This document shows, one piece after another, positions 24,069-32,862 of a DNA stretch of 64,000 nt. The notes below the pieces were generated by a model that was given only the letters and a program-made list of their open reading frames with translations, was not told the DNA's origin and searched no databases. The stretch comes from Bacillus vallismortis (GTDB lineage Bacteria; Bacillota; Bacilli; Bacillales; Bacillaceae), in contig NZ_CP026362.1 of assembly GCF_004116955.1 (NCBI RefSeq), positions 124,001 to 188,000 on the forward strand, given 5' to 3'. The position numbers and the translations under genes are program-made. How positions within the stretch are numbered: the first letter of the stretch is position 1; each line of letters begins with the position of its first letter.

Positions 24069-24860
24069 TTACAGAGAACGGATAATGCCGCCTTCTACAC
24101 GCTGTGCCGTGCCGTTAATGGCGGATGCGGCGTCTGATGCGAGGAAGACGATTGTGTTGGCGACTTCTTCTGCTGTCGCGTATCGCTGAATAAGAGAAGT
24201 CGGCTCATTGACGTTAAAATAGTCTTTGATGAATGTATCTGTATCCTGCCCGGCAGCTTGTGCGGCGCCTTCCATGTAGGATGCCACGCCCTCTGTCCAA
24301 GTAGGTCCCGGAAGCACTGAGTTGACCGTCACATTCGTGCCTTTTGTCATTTCAGCCATGCCTCTTGAAAGGCTGATCAGCGCCGTTTTTGTCATGGAGT
24401 AGGGAATCATTGTTGGAAGCGGTTTGACGCCTGCTTCACTTGCGATATTTAGAATGCGGCCGCTGTTTTTGGCAAGCATTTTTGGAAGGAAGTAGCGGCT
24501 TGTCCGCACCGCGCTCATCACATTCACTTCAAAATATTGATTCCACTCTTCATCTGTCACATCGGCAAAGTCTTTTACCTCGAAGAAACCAAGGTTGTTG
24601 ACAAGGATATCGATATCACCGATTTCATTAACTTTTTCAATAAGTGCCGCTGCTTCATCTGTTTTTGACAAATCGGCAGCCGCCCCGTGCACCGTTCCGT
24701 ATTCAGAAAGCTCTTCCACCGTTCGATTGACAGTCTCCTGTTTGCGTCCGTTGACAATCACTGCCGCACCCTCTTGCAGAAAGCTTTTTGCCGTTGCTTT
24801 CCCGATGCCGGAAGTCGAGCCGGTGATGAAGACGAGTTTGTCTTTTAGTTGTAAATCCAT
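24069..24860 (-). CDS. yvrD: YvrD, short-chain dehydrogenase/reductase
   Basis: 263-aa classical SDR. NAD(P)-binding TGSTSGIG near residue 14, NNLG, catalytic Ser in NIASEAG and YSMTK for Tyr and Lys. It resembles FabG-like oxidoreductases; the substrate is unknown. The ATG at 24860 follows AAAAGGAATG. Its leftward transcript would have ended at the terminator that the IS interrupts, so it may now run into the IS, where the orfA genes lie in the same direction. Confidence 0.9.
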   Translation of the reverse strand: MDLQLKDKLVFITGSTSGIGKATAKSFLQEGAAVIVNGRKQETVNRTVEELSEYGTVHGAAADLSKTDEAAALIEKVNEIGDIDILVNNLGFFEVKDFADVTDEEWNQYFEVNVMSAVRTSRYFLPKMLAKNSGRILNIASEAGVKPLPTMIPYSMTKTALISLSRGMAEMTKGTNVTVNSVLPGPTWTEGVASYMEGAAQAAGQDTDTFIKDYFNVNEPTSLIQRYATAEEVANTIVFLASDAASAINGTAQRVEGGIIRSL

Positions 24861-24996
24861 AAGAAATCATTCCTTTTAATAGATGATGGTATTAAGTATA
24901 CAAGAATAAATTTAGTGTTTACGAGGATTTTGCTTTCATACACATAACGGGGGGAAAGTCATTCAGGACGCATATACAAGCCTGTCAGTCATATAG

Positions 24997-25002
24997 TATA
25001 AT
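24997..25002 (+). promoter_or_regulatory. Probable -10 element of the B12 operon
   Basis: TATAAT about 30 bp before the cobalamin riboswitch. No good -35 match is seen 17 bp upstream (ATACAA), so the assignment rests on the -10 box and position. Confidence 0.45.
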
Positions 25003-25024
25003 TACTCCGAAAAAAGGATACGAA

Positions 25025-25172
25025 TGTCGAATGGGTGCCGGTCCGTGAACAACAGCCGGCTTAATAGGGAAACCGGTAAAAGCCGGTGCGGTCCCGCCAC
25101 TGTAATTGGCCATACGCCAAGAGCCAGAACACCTGCCTGTTTGATCAGCACGAAGTCTGCGAGGACAGATGA
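25025..25172 (+). ncRNA. Cobalamin riboswitch
   Basis: Leader of yvrC. Visible landmarks: GGGTGCCGGTCCG, TTAATAGGGAAACCGGT, GCGGTCCCGCCACTGTAA, and the B12-box-like AGCCAGAACACCTGCC (25123 on), then pairing back with the 5' side near ACAGATGATGTG. Adenosylcobalamin binding is expected to lower expression of the uptake genes behind it. In B. subtilis a B12 element precedes yvrC. Confidence 0.95.
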
Positions 25173-25205
25173 TGTGTAAACAATAGGTTTTTTTGTGTTG
25201 TTTAC

Positions 25206-25237
25206 AGCATCTTTACCATCGTAGGGATGCTTTTTTT
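25206..25237 (+). terminator. Expression-platform terminator upstream of yvrC
   Basis: Stem AGCATC / GATGCT around a 14-base loop, followed by seven T, between the riboswitch and the yvrC ribosome site. This position fits premature termination when B12 is bound. Confidence 0.75.
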
Positions 25238-25259
25238 AGTTCACTTAGGAGGAAAGATC

Positions 25260-26204
25260 ATGAAAAAACTAGCTGGATTATGGACTGCGCTTCTGTTGGC
25301 TGCCGTTATGATGGCAGGCTGCGGGAATACGGCAGATCAGAAGGATTCCAAGGCAAAGCAACAGACAGAAGCGTTCCCTGTCACCATTGATGATGCGTCA
25401 AATCAAGATGTGACCATCAAAAAGGAGCCGGAAAAGATTGTTTCATTAATGCCGAGCAACACAGAAATCACATACGCTCTCGGTCTCGGTGAAAAAGTAG
25501 TCGGTGTCACCAAAAACGATACATATCCGAAAGAAGTCCAAAAGGTCGAGAAGGTCGGAGATATGAATGTAAACGTTGAGAAAGTCATTGCTCTTAAGCC
25601 GGATCTCGTTCTTGCCCACGAGTCTTCCATGTCAGCGTCAGCGGATGCCATCAAACAGCTGAAGGACGCGGGCATCACCGTGCTGACTGTCAATGATGCG
25701 CAATCATTTTCCGAGGTCTACAAATCAATCGAAATGATCGGAGAAGCTTCCGGGGCTGAGAAACAGGCCGATCAGCTCGTAAAAAGCATGAAATCGGATT
25801 TGCAGGATATTCAAGAAAAAGCGAAAACCATTTCAAAAGATGAGGAGAAAAGCGTATTTATCGAGGTTTCTCCTGCTCCCGACATTTACACAACAGGGAA
25901 AGACACGTTTATGCATGAAATGCTGAATGTCATCCATGCTAAAAACGCAGCGGCAGACCAAACAGGCTGGGTGCAAATGACAGACGAGGCGATCGTAAAA
26001 CTCAATCCGGATGCTATCGTGACAACAGACGGAGTGGAAGCGAAAGCAGTGGAAAAGCGTGATGGCTGGAGCGAAATCAATGCTGTGAAACATCATCGCG
26101 TGTATGATGTGGATCCTGATCTCGTGACACGTTCCGGTCCCCGTCTGATCGAAGGGGTCGAAGAACTTGCGGAAAGCATTTACCCGGATACGTTTAAGGA
26201 ATAA
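25260..26204 (+). CDS. yvrC: YvrC, vitamin B12/cobinamide-binding lipoprotein (BtuF-like)
   Basis: 314 aa. Signal peptide and lipobox MAGCG near residue 20, then a class III binding protein (PEKIVSLMPSNTEITYALGLG, VEKVIALKPDLVLAH, HHRVYDVDPDLVTRSGPRLIEG in outline). It captures corrinoids outside the cell for YvrB/YvrA. The ATG at 25260 follows AGGAGGAAAG and was preferred to a frame start inside the terminator. First gene of the riboswitch operon. Confidence 0.92.
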   Translation: MKKLAGLWTALLLAAVMMAGCGNTADQKDSKAKQQTEAFPVTIDDASNQDVTIKKEPEKIVSLMPSNTEITYALGLGEKVVGVTKNDTYPKEVQKVEKVGDMNVNVEKVIALKPDLVLAHESSMSASADAIKQLKDAGITVLTVNDAQSFSEVYKSIEMIGEASGAEKQADQLVKSMKSDLQDIQEKAKTISKDEEKSVFIEVSPAPDIYTTGKDTFMHEMLNVIHAKNAAADQTGWVQMTDEAIVKLNPDAIVTTDGVEAKAVEKRDGWSEINAVKHHRVYDVDPDLVTRSGPRLIEGVEELAESIYPDTFKE

Positions 26205-27228
26205 CCGTTTTGCCGCATATATCATCAGTTTTTCATTTTTAGCTGTGAGCATCATGTTAGGCATTTCTTGCGGCAGCCTGCAAATTCCTATTTCCGCTAT
26301 CCTTCGTGTCTTGTGGCATGAAGGTTTCGGCGGCTCTATCGGCCCTGATGACCCGATGTACACCAATATTATGATGAATATCAGACTGCCGAGAGTTGTG
26401 CTGGCCGCCCTTGTGGGGGCGGCTCTTTCTATCGCGGGGGCTGCTTTTCAGGGGCTGTTAAAAAATCCGCTTGCCGACCCATACACGCTCGGTGTATCAT
26501 CCGGTGCTTCAGTCGGAGCGGTTGTGACCCTGTTCTTCGGCTTGCAGCTTCCTGTCATCGGAGGGTTTACACTCCCGCTTGTGAGTGTAGCCTCGGCACT
26601 TGTCACGATGGCGGCGGTTCTTTCCTTCAGCCGCCTCGTTCATGCTTCGATGTCTGTTTCCACCCTCATTTTGACCGGTGTCATCATCAATTCTTTTTTG
26701 GGCGCGTTTATTTCTCTTATCATTGCCCTGACAGGAGACAACCTGCTGCCGATTGTGCATTGGCTGCTTGGCAGCGTTTCGATGAGGGGCTGGAGCTATG
26801 TTGTTCTGTTCCTCCCGTTTTTTCTTTTGGGAACGATTTTACTGATCATAAACGGAAGGGAGCTGAACGTGATGACATATGGAGAAGACAAAGCAAAACT
26901 TCTCGGAGTCAGCGTTCAGCAGAAAAAAATGCAGATTTTAATAGCCGGCTCTCTCTTGACGGGAAGCGCCGTGGCTGTATCTGGCACGATCGGATTTGTC
27001 GGTCTTGTCATTCCTCATATCACAAGGCTTTTGTGGGGAACGGACCATCGGCATTTACTGCCGCTGTCCGCCTTGCTCGGAGCTGGTTTTCTCGTTTTAG
27101 CCGATCTGCTTTCCAGAACGATCATTGAGCCGGTTGAACTGCCGATCGGGATCATTACGTCCCTGGCGGGGGCGCCTGTTTTTGCCCTTATTTTAATTCG
27201 GCAGCATCGCGGAGGGAAAAGCTTATGA
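26167..27228 (+). CDS. yvrB: YvrB, corrinoid ABC permease (BtuC-like)
   Basis: 353-aa FecCD-family permease with about ten helices. GAAFQGLLKNPLADPYTLGVSSG (in outline) and GTIGFVGLVIPHITRLLWG mark the family and the ATPase-contact loop. The TTG at 26167, inside the end of yvrC, is the only start in frame before helix 1, so the genes overlap by 38 bases; this start is less certain than the rest. Confidence 0.9.
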   Translation: MRKAFTRIRLRNNRFAAYIISFSFLAVSIMLGISCGSLQIPISAILRVLWHEGFGGSIGPDDPMYTNIMMNIRLPRVVLAALVGAALSIAGAAFQGLLKNPLADPYTLGVSSGASVGAVVTLFFGLQLPVIGGFTLPLVSVASALVTMAAVLSFSRLVHASMSVSTLILTGVIINSFLGAFISLIIALTGDNLLPIVHWLLGSVSMRGWSYVVLFLPFFLLGTILLIINGRELNVMTYGEDKAKLLGVSVQQKKMQILIAGSLLTGSAVAVSGTIGFVGLVIPHITRLLWGTDHRHLLPLSALLGAGFLVLADLLSRTIIEPVELPIGIITSLAGAPVFALILIRQHRGGKSL

Positions 27229-28556
27229 TGAGAGCAGAAAGGCTGTCGGGAGGATACGGAGACAGGCGGCTGATCAACAATGTCAGCTTAACAGTAGATC
27301 AGGGCGAATTTCTCGGTATTCTCGGCCCTAATGGAAGCGGTAAAACGACGCTTCTGCACTTGCTGACAGGCACGCTGCCGGCCAAGGAAGGCAGCGTTTA
27401 TTTGGCTGGCAAACTGCTGTCGGCCTATAAACCAAAGGAACTGGCGCAAATTATGGCCGTCCTGCCGCAAAAAACGGATCAAGCCTTTACCTTTACCGTT
27501 CAAGAAACGGTAGCCTTTGGCAGATACCCATTCCAGACAGGGCTGTTCAAACAGCAGACTGAAAAAGATCAAGCCATTGTACAGGAAGCAATGGAGCAAA
27601 CAGGAGTGGCCGCTTTTGCGCAACAATCGATTCGTGATCTAAGCGGAGGAGAACAGCAGCGGGTGTATTTGGCCCAAGCTTTGGCACAGCAGCCGCGTAT
27701 TTTATTTCTGGACGAGCCGACAAATTTTCTCGATCTGGCTTATCAAAAAGACCTGCTGGATCTCATCAAACGCCTGACAAAAGAAAACGGATTGACGGCT
27801 GTCAGCGTTTTTCATGATTTGAACACCGCAAGCCTGTACTGTGATGAGCTCTTGTTTATGAAAAACGGTACAGCCGGACCTAAGCAAAAACCGGAATATG
27901 CTGTCACAGAACCTCACATCAAGGCGGTGTACGATACAGATGTCACCGCTTTGGTCCATCACAGTTCACCTACACCGATGATTGCGATTCAGCCTGAACA
28001 AGACAGGGTGCAGCAGTTGTCTATCCCATTTGAGGCTTTGCTGCAAGCGAGGCGCGATGCCGTTCTGGTGCAAACGGAAATTCCGCTTCGCACCCTGTCC
28101 TCCGCGCCTGTCGGTGGAGGGTTTTCATGGAGCAGAACGCTGATCCATAAACGGCTTCCCGTTCAGGCAGATCCTATCGGAGGGCTTACAGCCTTCCTAA
28201 CGGAAAACGGTTTTCATCTGCCTGAAACCTGTGCGATGGCTTCTTCGGGAAGGCTTGACCGTTTGGTGTATCGAACGTATGAGGATGGGGAGTTATCCGT
28301 ATTTATTTGCGTCATGACTGGCTTTTCGATCTGGATTTTGGTCAATGGCTATGCGGCAGATCAATTCTTCGTCAAAGCTCTTATGGCTGCTGAAGCAGAA
28401 CGTGTAAAAGTGTTGGGAGACAGACGGGCAGAGGGGGATATTCTCATCGCTGCGACACAAACTCAGCAATTTAAAAACACAGATCAACTGCTGAATCAAT
28501 TGATACAGGTCGGCATAGCAGAATGTGTAAAAGAAGCTTCAAAGCTGTTTGAATAA
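27225..28556 (+). CDS. yvrA: YvrA, corrinoid ABC ATPase fused to a CbiZ-type domain
   Basis: 443 aa, far longer than a normal BtuD (about 250). Residues about 1-235 are an ABC ATPase: Walker A GPNGSGKTT, signature LSGGEQQR, Walker B ILFLDEPTNFLD, switch His in VFHDLN. Residues about 260-435 resemble CbiZ, the adenosylcobinamide amidohydrolase (LRTLSSAPVGGGFSWSRTLIH in outline, VFICVMTGFS). Such a domain would cleave imported cobinamides or pseudo-B12 for remodelling. ATG overlaps the yvrB stop. Confidence 0.88.
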   Translation: MMRAERLSGGYGDRRLINNVSLTVDQGEFLGILGPNGSGKTTLLHLLTGTLPAKEGSVYLAGKLLSAYKPKELAQIMAVLPQKTDQAFTFTVQETVAFGRYPFQTGLFKQQTEKDQAIVQEAMEQTGVAAFAQQSIRDLSGGEQQRVYLAQALAQQPRILFLDEPTNFLDLAYQKDLLDLIKRLTKENGLTAVSVFHDLNTASLYCDELLFMKNGTAGPKQKPEYAVTEPHIKAVYDTDVTALVHHSSPTPMIAIQPEQDRVQQLSIPFEALLQARRDAVLVQTEIPLRTLSSAPVGGGFSWSRTLIHKRLPVQADPIGGLTAFLTENGFHLPETCAMASSGRLDRLVYRTYEDGELSVFICVMTGFSIWILVNGYAADQFFVKALMAAEAERVKVLGDRRAEGDILIAATQTQQFKNTDQLLNQLIQVGIAECVKEASKLFE

Positions 28557-28577
28557 GTCTGTAAAGGAGACATAAGC

Positions 28578-29159
28578 ATGAAATTATATACAAAAACAGG
28601 CGATCAGGGCCAAACAAGCTTAGTCGGAGGCAGAACCGGCAAGGACAGCCTACGTGTCGAGAGCTATGGCACGATCGACGAACTGAACAGCTTTGTCGGG
28701 CTTGCTTTGGCAGAGCTATCCGGACAGGCCGGCTTTGAGGATTTGACAGCCGAGCTGCTCACCATCCAGCATGAGCTGTTTGACTGCGGTGGCGATCTGG
28801 CAATCGTCACAGAAAGAAAAGACTATACATTAACGGAAGAATCCGTTTTCTATTTAGAAACGCGCATTGATGCCTATACTGCAGAAGCGCCGGAACTAAA
28901 GAAATTTATTCTCCCGGGCGGAACGAAGGGCGCTGCGCTTCTCCATACGGCGCGCACCATTACGAGGCGGGCGGAACGCCGAGTGGCGGCGCTGATGAAA
29001 TCGGAGGAGATTCATGAAACAGTGCTGCGTTATCTCAATCGTCTTTCCGATTATTTCTTTGCGGCTGCACGGGTTGTGAATGTGAGAAGCGGCATAGCCG
29101 ATGTGGAATATGAAAGAAGCGCTATTGTGTTTCGGGATCGAAACAGCAGCGAATCATAA
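28578..29159 (+). CDS. yvqK: YvqK, ATP:cob(I)alamin adenosyltransferase (PduO type)
   Basis: 193 aa. The N-terminal ATP-binding motif KLYTKTGDQGQTSLVGG (in outline) and the helix RTITRRAERR carry the conserved residues of PduO enzymes, which attach adenosine to cob(I)alamin or cobinamide. It follows yvrA by 21 bp after AAAGGAGACATAAGC, as the last gene of the B12 operon, so imported corrinoid is adenosylated at once. Confidence 0.94.
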   Translation: MKLYTKTGDQGQTSLVGGRTGKDSLRVESYGTIDELNSFVGLALAELSGQAGFEDLTAELLTIQHELFDCGGDLAIVTERKDYTLTEESVFYLETRIDAYTAEAPELKKFILPGGTKGAALLHTARTITRRAERRVAALMKSEEIHETVLRYLNRLSDYFFAAARVVNVRSGIADVEYERSAIVFRDRNSSES

Positions 29160-29173
29160 AAAGAGAAAACGGA

Positions 29174-29205
29174 AGCCGGCGTGTTCGATACATGCCGGTT
29201 TTTTT
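29174..29205 (+). terminator. Terminator of the B12 operon
   Basis: Stem CCGGCGTGT / ACATGCCGG (one G-T pair) with a short loop and seven T. Confidence 0.88.
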
Positions 29206-29327
29206 CATTCTGTCAATCTCCCATATTACGACAAAAAATGAACCTTATGAATTATTGACTCAAAAATGGAAAAATGAGATATTGTTAAAAATAGATGTAA
29301 AAAATAGGCAGTGGGGGGCTCTGATGG

Positions 29328-30596
29328 ATGGTGAATTTAATTGAAAGTGATAGCATCTGGAAGAGAAATTTTAATTATCTTTTTTTCTCAAGAATAGTCA
29401 AGATATCCGGCGATATGTTCGCATTTAATTCGATATTATGGTTCTTAATTTATGGCGGCAAAGGCGCGATCGGAACTGCATTATTGATAGCTGTCACCTT
29501 TTTGCCGGAAGCTGTGCTGGCGCCTGTGACGGGTCCTTTCATGAAGCAGAATACGCTGAAATTTTGGATGTACTTTTCAGATCTGACAAGGGCTGCGATT
29601 GTCTTGATTATTCCTCTTTGTCATTTTGCGGGCTTTTCTCCGCTGTGGTTTGTCATGACGCTAATGATTGTGCATTCTGCTACAGGGGCTGCCTACAATC
29701 CCGCCTCCATAGCTTTAATTCCCCAAATTGTAAATGAACAGGGCATCCAAAAAGCAAATGCTGTGCTGCAGTCCTCCGCTCAGGTTGTCCGGCTCGGAGC
29801 TGTCACGTTATGCGGCGCTATTCTTACATTTGTCAGCCCTTCTTATACGATGCTGATCGCACTTGTACTTTATTTGGTTTCTGGCTTTCTCGTCCTTTTT
29901 ATTAAGTACACTGCGGTTAAATCTCAGTCTGAGTCTGCTGCCGTTGCGCAGAGAGGCACATATATCGGCAGGCTGAAACGCGGTTTTACGCTCGTCAGAA
30001 AACATCAGATTTTATATCCGCTCGCCATTTACTGTATCTTTATGAATTTTGCGGCTGCCCCTTGGGAAGCTCTCTCAGCCGTTTACGTGGCGGAAGATTT
30101 AAACGGCCAGCCGATCGTTTACTCACTTTTAAAGGCCACCACCGCCGCAGGCGCGTTTTTATTGGGGTTTGTGCTGGCGAAAGTCAAAGTAAACAGGTAC
30201 GGCCTGCTATTTGTAACTGCCGGCATTGTGGAAGGGATTGCATTCTCTATTACCGGGATGAATACCTTTTTGCCGCTCGTTTTTCTCGCTGCGTTTACCT
30301 TTGGCGCCGCAGTCAGTGCTGTTAATGTTCCTGAGTACACGATTATCCAGACATCTGTGGACAGTGAGGATCAGCCGCAAGTCTACGCCGTTATACATAT
30401 GATCTCAAATATTTCGATTCCTGCCGGAGCTGTCATTTGCGGGTACGCCGCAAACGCTTTTGGTTCAGGACCTGTGATTGCAGCCGGAGGAATTGTCGAA
30501 ATTATCGCGGGTATCGGCATATTGCTGTTTACAAAGCTGGCCAAAGCAGAACAGGCCGATTTGGTCAAAGAAAGAGAAGCAAGTGTTCATCTATAA
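29328..30596 (+). CDS. yvqJ: YvqJ, MFS efflux transporter
   Basis: 422-aa major facilitator protein with about 12 helices, of the macrolide-efflux/enterobactin-exporter-like branch (FAFNSILWFLIYG at helix 1, NPASIALIPQIV, YTIIQTSVDSEDQPQVYA). The substrate is unknown. ATG at 29328; a GTG follows at once. It lies just upstream of the lia promoter but is separated from it by a terminator. No regulatory site was recognised in front of it. Confidence 0.9.
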   Translation: MVNLIESDSIWKRNFNYLFFSRIVKISGDMFAFNSILWFLIYGGKGAIGTALLIAVTFLPEAVLAPVTGPFMKQNTLKFWMYFSDLTRAAIVLIIPLCHFAGFSPLWFVMTLMIVHSATGAAYNPASIALIPQIVNEQGIQKANAVLQSSAQVVRLGAVTLCGAILTFVSPSYTMLIALVLYLVSGFLVLFIKYTAVKSQSESAAVAQRGTYIGRLKRGFTLVRKHQILYPLAIYCIFMNFAAAPWEALSAVYVAEDLNGQPIVYSLLKATTAAGAFLLGFVLAKVKVNRYGLLFVTAGIVEGIAFSITGMNTFLPLVFLAAFTFGAAVSAVNVPEYTIIQTSVDSEDQPQVYAVIHMISNISIPAGAVICGYAANAFGSGPVIAAGGIVEIIAGIGILLFTKLAKAEQADLVKEREASVHL

Positions 30597-30617
30597 AGGA
30601 TTTTGTCAACAATCTGA

Positions 30618-30647
30618 ACGCCATGCCTCGCGCATGGCGTATTTTTT
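30618..30647 (+). terminator. Terminator after yvqJ
   Basis: Stem ACGCCATGC / GCATGGCGT with loop CTCGC, then ATTTTTT. Confidence 0.88.
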
Positions 30648-30670
30648 ATATCTATGGGTCCGGCACAAAA

Positions 30671-30686
30671 TACGACTCCGGTCTTA
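30671..30686. promoter_or_regulatory. LiaR box upstream of liaI
   Basis: TACGACTCCGGTCTTA has dyad symmetry (TA.GAC and GTC.TA around TCCG) and sits about 90 bp before liaI, where the LiaR operator of the strongly inducible liaI promoter is known in B. subtilis. Confidence 0.85.
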
Positions 30687-30768
30687 TATCAAAATCAATC
30701 TCTGATTCGTTTTGCGCAAATGCCAATTTGTTTAAGATGAAGACAAGGAAAACGAAAGGAGGATCTGC

Positions 30769-31149
30769 ATGAAGATAAATATGAAAACGATCGGCGGATT
30801 CTTGTTCATTGTATTTGGGATCTCCGTCTTTTTTGGAGGAGGAAGCTTCGGCTTTATCATCCCGCTTGCCATCGGCGCCTTGATGACATACGCAGGAATC
30901 AAAAGATTTGCAGCAGGAAAAGCCATCACAGGAATCATTGTGGGCGGTATCGGAGCGATCATGCTCATCTGTTCACTTCCATTTATGGTCGGGCTCGCAC
31001 TGGCGGCAGCAATGGTGTATTACGGCTGGAAGCTGATGAAAAACGGATCAGCTGATAACGATGCATCATCTTTTGGTTCTGAACCGTCTTCGGCTGCCTA
31101 CCAATTTCACTTTGATGCCGAGTGGGAAGAATTTTTGAAGAAAAAATAA
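30769..31149 (+). CDS. liaI: LiaI, membrane anchor for LiaH
   Basis: 126-aa membrane protein with glycine-rich hydrophobic segments (about residues 7-42 and 50-86) and a hydrophilic C-terminal tail (DAEWEEFLKKK). In B. subtilis it recruits LiaH to the membrane on envelope stress such as bacitracin. ATG follows AAAGGAGGATCTGC. First gene of liaIHGFSR. Confidence 0.93.
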   Translation: MKINMKTIGGFLFIVFGISVFFGGGSFGFIIPLAIGALMTYAGIKRFAAGKAITGIIVGGIGAIMLICSLPFMVGLALAAAMVYYGWKLMKNGSADNDASSFGSEPSSAAYQFHFDAEWEEFLKKK

Positions 31150-31175
31150 TATCAGTGTATAAGGAGGAATCAGGT

Positions 31176-31856
31176 ATGGTATTCAAAAGAATGAGAGATA
31201 TGTTTGTTGCGTCAGTTCATGAAGGGCTTGATAAACTGGAGAACCCGAAGGTGATGCTGAATCAATATGTCCGTGATATGGAAAGTGACATTGCAAAAGC
31301 AAAACAAACCATTGTAAAACAGCACACGATTGCCTATCAATTTAAGAAAAAATATGAAGAAGCAGCTGAAGTGGCTGGCAAACGCAAAAACCAGGCGCAG
31401 CTCGCATTTGACGCAGGTGAAGAAGACCTGGCGAAAAAGGCGCTGACTGAAATGAAATATCTAGAAGGGAAGGCGGCTGAGCATAAAGCGTCGTATGAAC
31501 AAGCGAACAGTCAGCTTGCTGACCTGAAAGAACAGCTGGCTGCGCTTGAAACTAAGCTGCAGGACGTAAAGGATAAAAAACAGGCGCTGATTGCCCGGGC
31601 CAATGCGGCAAAAGCAAAAGACCATATGAATACGACATTTGACAAAATGGATAGCGAAAGCGCGTATCGTGAATTTTTGCGCATTGAAAACCGCATTGAG
31701 GAAATGGAGATTCGCGCGAATGATTCAAAGTCAGCTGAAGCCGGCACAGAACTCACGCGCAAAGAATTTGCAGACGAAGTGGAGGCGGAGATTGAACATA
31801 TGAGGGCGCTCTCACTGCAAAAATCAGATCAGACATCACAAGCAGCAAATGAATAA
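31176..31856 (+). CDS. liaH: LiaH, PspA/IM30-family stress protein
   Basis: 226-aa, mostly helical and coiled-coil protein of the phage shock protein A family (MVFKRMRDMFVASVHEGLDKLENP start, then heptad-rich helices to the end). It forms large rings that protect the membrane during cell-wall antibiotic stress. ATG at 31176 follows AAGGAGGAATCAGGT; a longer open frame into liaI lacks this site. The hairpin behind it probably limits read-through into liaG. Confidence 0.95.
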   Translation: MVFKRMRDMFVASVHEGLDKLENPKVMLNQYVRDMESDIAKAKQTIVKQHTIAYQFKKKYEEAAEVAGKRKNQAQLAFDAGEEDLAKKALTEMKYLEGKAAEHKASYEQANSQLADLKEQLAALETKLQDVKDKKQALIARANAAKAKDHMNTTFDKMDSESAYREFLRIENRIEEMEIRANDSKSAEAGTELTRKEFADEVEAEIEHMRALSLQKSDQTSQAANE

Positions 31857-31863
31857 ACAGGAC

Positions 31864-31893
31864 GGGGAAGGATTCGCGGTCAAGTCCTTCCCT
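31864..31893 (+). terminator. Hairpin between liaH and liaG, possible leaky terminator
   Basis: Stem GGGAAGGA / TCCTTCCC around a 12-base loop, followed by only a short TT. It fits the known surplus of liaIH over the full-length operon message. Confidence 0.6.
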
Positions 31894-31956
31894 TCCGCAC
31901 GTATCAATTCACAGGCTTTTCCTTTATAATAGAATGAATGAGAAGGATGAAATCGA

Positions 31957-32829
31957 ATGAAAAAAATGCTGGGCAAACTGTTAATCACTGCCGGTATTCT
32001 TGTGTTTTTTGGCGTCATCGTAAAAGACGTGTTTGCTGCAGGCTTGGGAATCATAAGCGGCACTGAAGCCGATTCAGCCAGCGCATCGCCGCGGGACATC
32101 GATAGCGTGGTCATTGAGTCGGACACCAAGGATGTCCAAATCATAGCGGAAGAACGAAATGACATATCGGCAGGCATTTCAGGAGACTCCGGAAAATTAT
32201 TTGTCACTGAAAGCAGAAGGAAACTGGAGCTGGACGCAAAGGAAAAAGAGTTTCAATTTTTGAGTGGATTTAACCGTTCTTTTCTTGTCGTCCGGCTTCC
32301 TTATGATTATAAAGGGGATCTGACGGTGCGAACCTCAAGCGGGGACATATCAGTGGACGGGAATCAGCGTCTGGCGCTTTCCGGGATGAACGCAGCATCT
32401 GCGAGCGGAAATATGAGCGTGACGAACGTCCGCCTTCAAGAGATGAAAGTAAAGGGATCATCCGGTGATGTCACCATGTCAAATACGGTCTCCAACACAG
32501 CCCGTATTGACTCAGCTTCCGGAGACGTCAATCTGGCTGATGTCTCCGGCTCTCTTGATGTGAAGCTGACTTCCGGAGACCTGGATGCCGCACTGAAAAA
32601 GGTATCGGGTCCTGTATCTGTCACGCTGACAAGCGGTGACGCTGATCTGAGCCTTCCCGAAAGCGGCAGCTTTACAGTCAACGCGAAATCATCGAGTGGT
32701 GACGTCAGTTCGCCGTATTCATTTGCTGATACAGCACATAAAGAAGAACATCACATCACAGGCTCGCAAGGAAGCGGCCGGCATCCAATCGATATCAAAA
32801 CGGACAGCGGGGATCTAACGATACGGTAG
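31957..32829 (+). CDS. liaG: LiaG, membrane-anchored beta-repeat protein
   Basis: 290 aa. One N-terminal helix (about residues 8-30), then a DUF4097-type beta-solenoid made of repeats ending in SSGDI, SASGNM, SSGDV, SASGDV, TSGDL, TSGDA, SSGDV and DSGDL, spaced about 18-22 residues. The function in the Lia system is unclear. The ATG follows AAGGATGAAATCGA. It is transcribed with liaFSR. Confidence 0.92.
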   Translation: MKKMLGKLLITAGILVFFGVIVKDVFAAGLGIISGTEADSASASPRDIDSVVIESDTKDVQIIAEERNDISAGISGDSGKLFVTESRRKLELDAKEKEFQFLSGFNRSFLVVRLPYDYKGDLTVRTSSGDISVDGNQRLALSGMNAASASGNMSVTNVRLQEMKVKGSSGDVTMSNTVSNTARIDSASGDVNLADVSGSLDVKLTSGDLDAALKKVSGPVSVTLTSGDADLSLPESGSFTVNAKSSSGDVSSPYSFADTAHKEEHHITGSQGSGRHPIDIKTDSGDLTIR

Positions 32830-32862
32830 CACCAGGCAGAAGAAAGGAGGCGGACACCAGGA

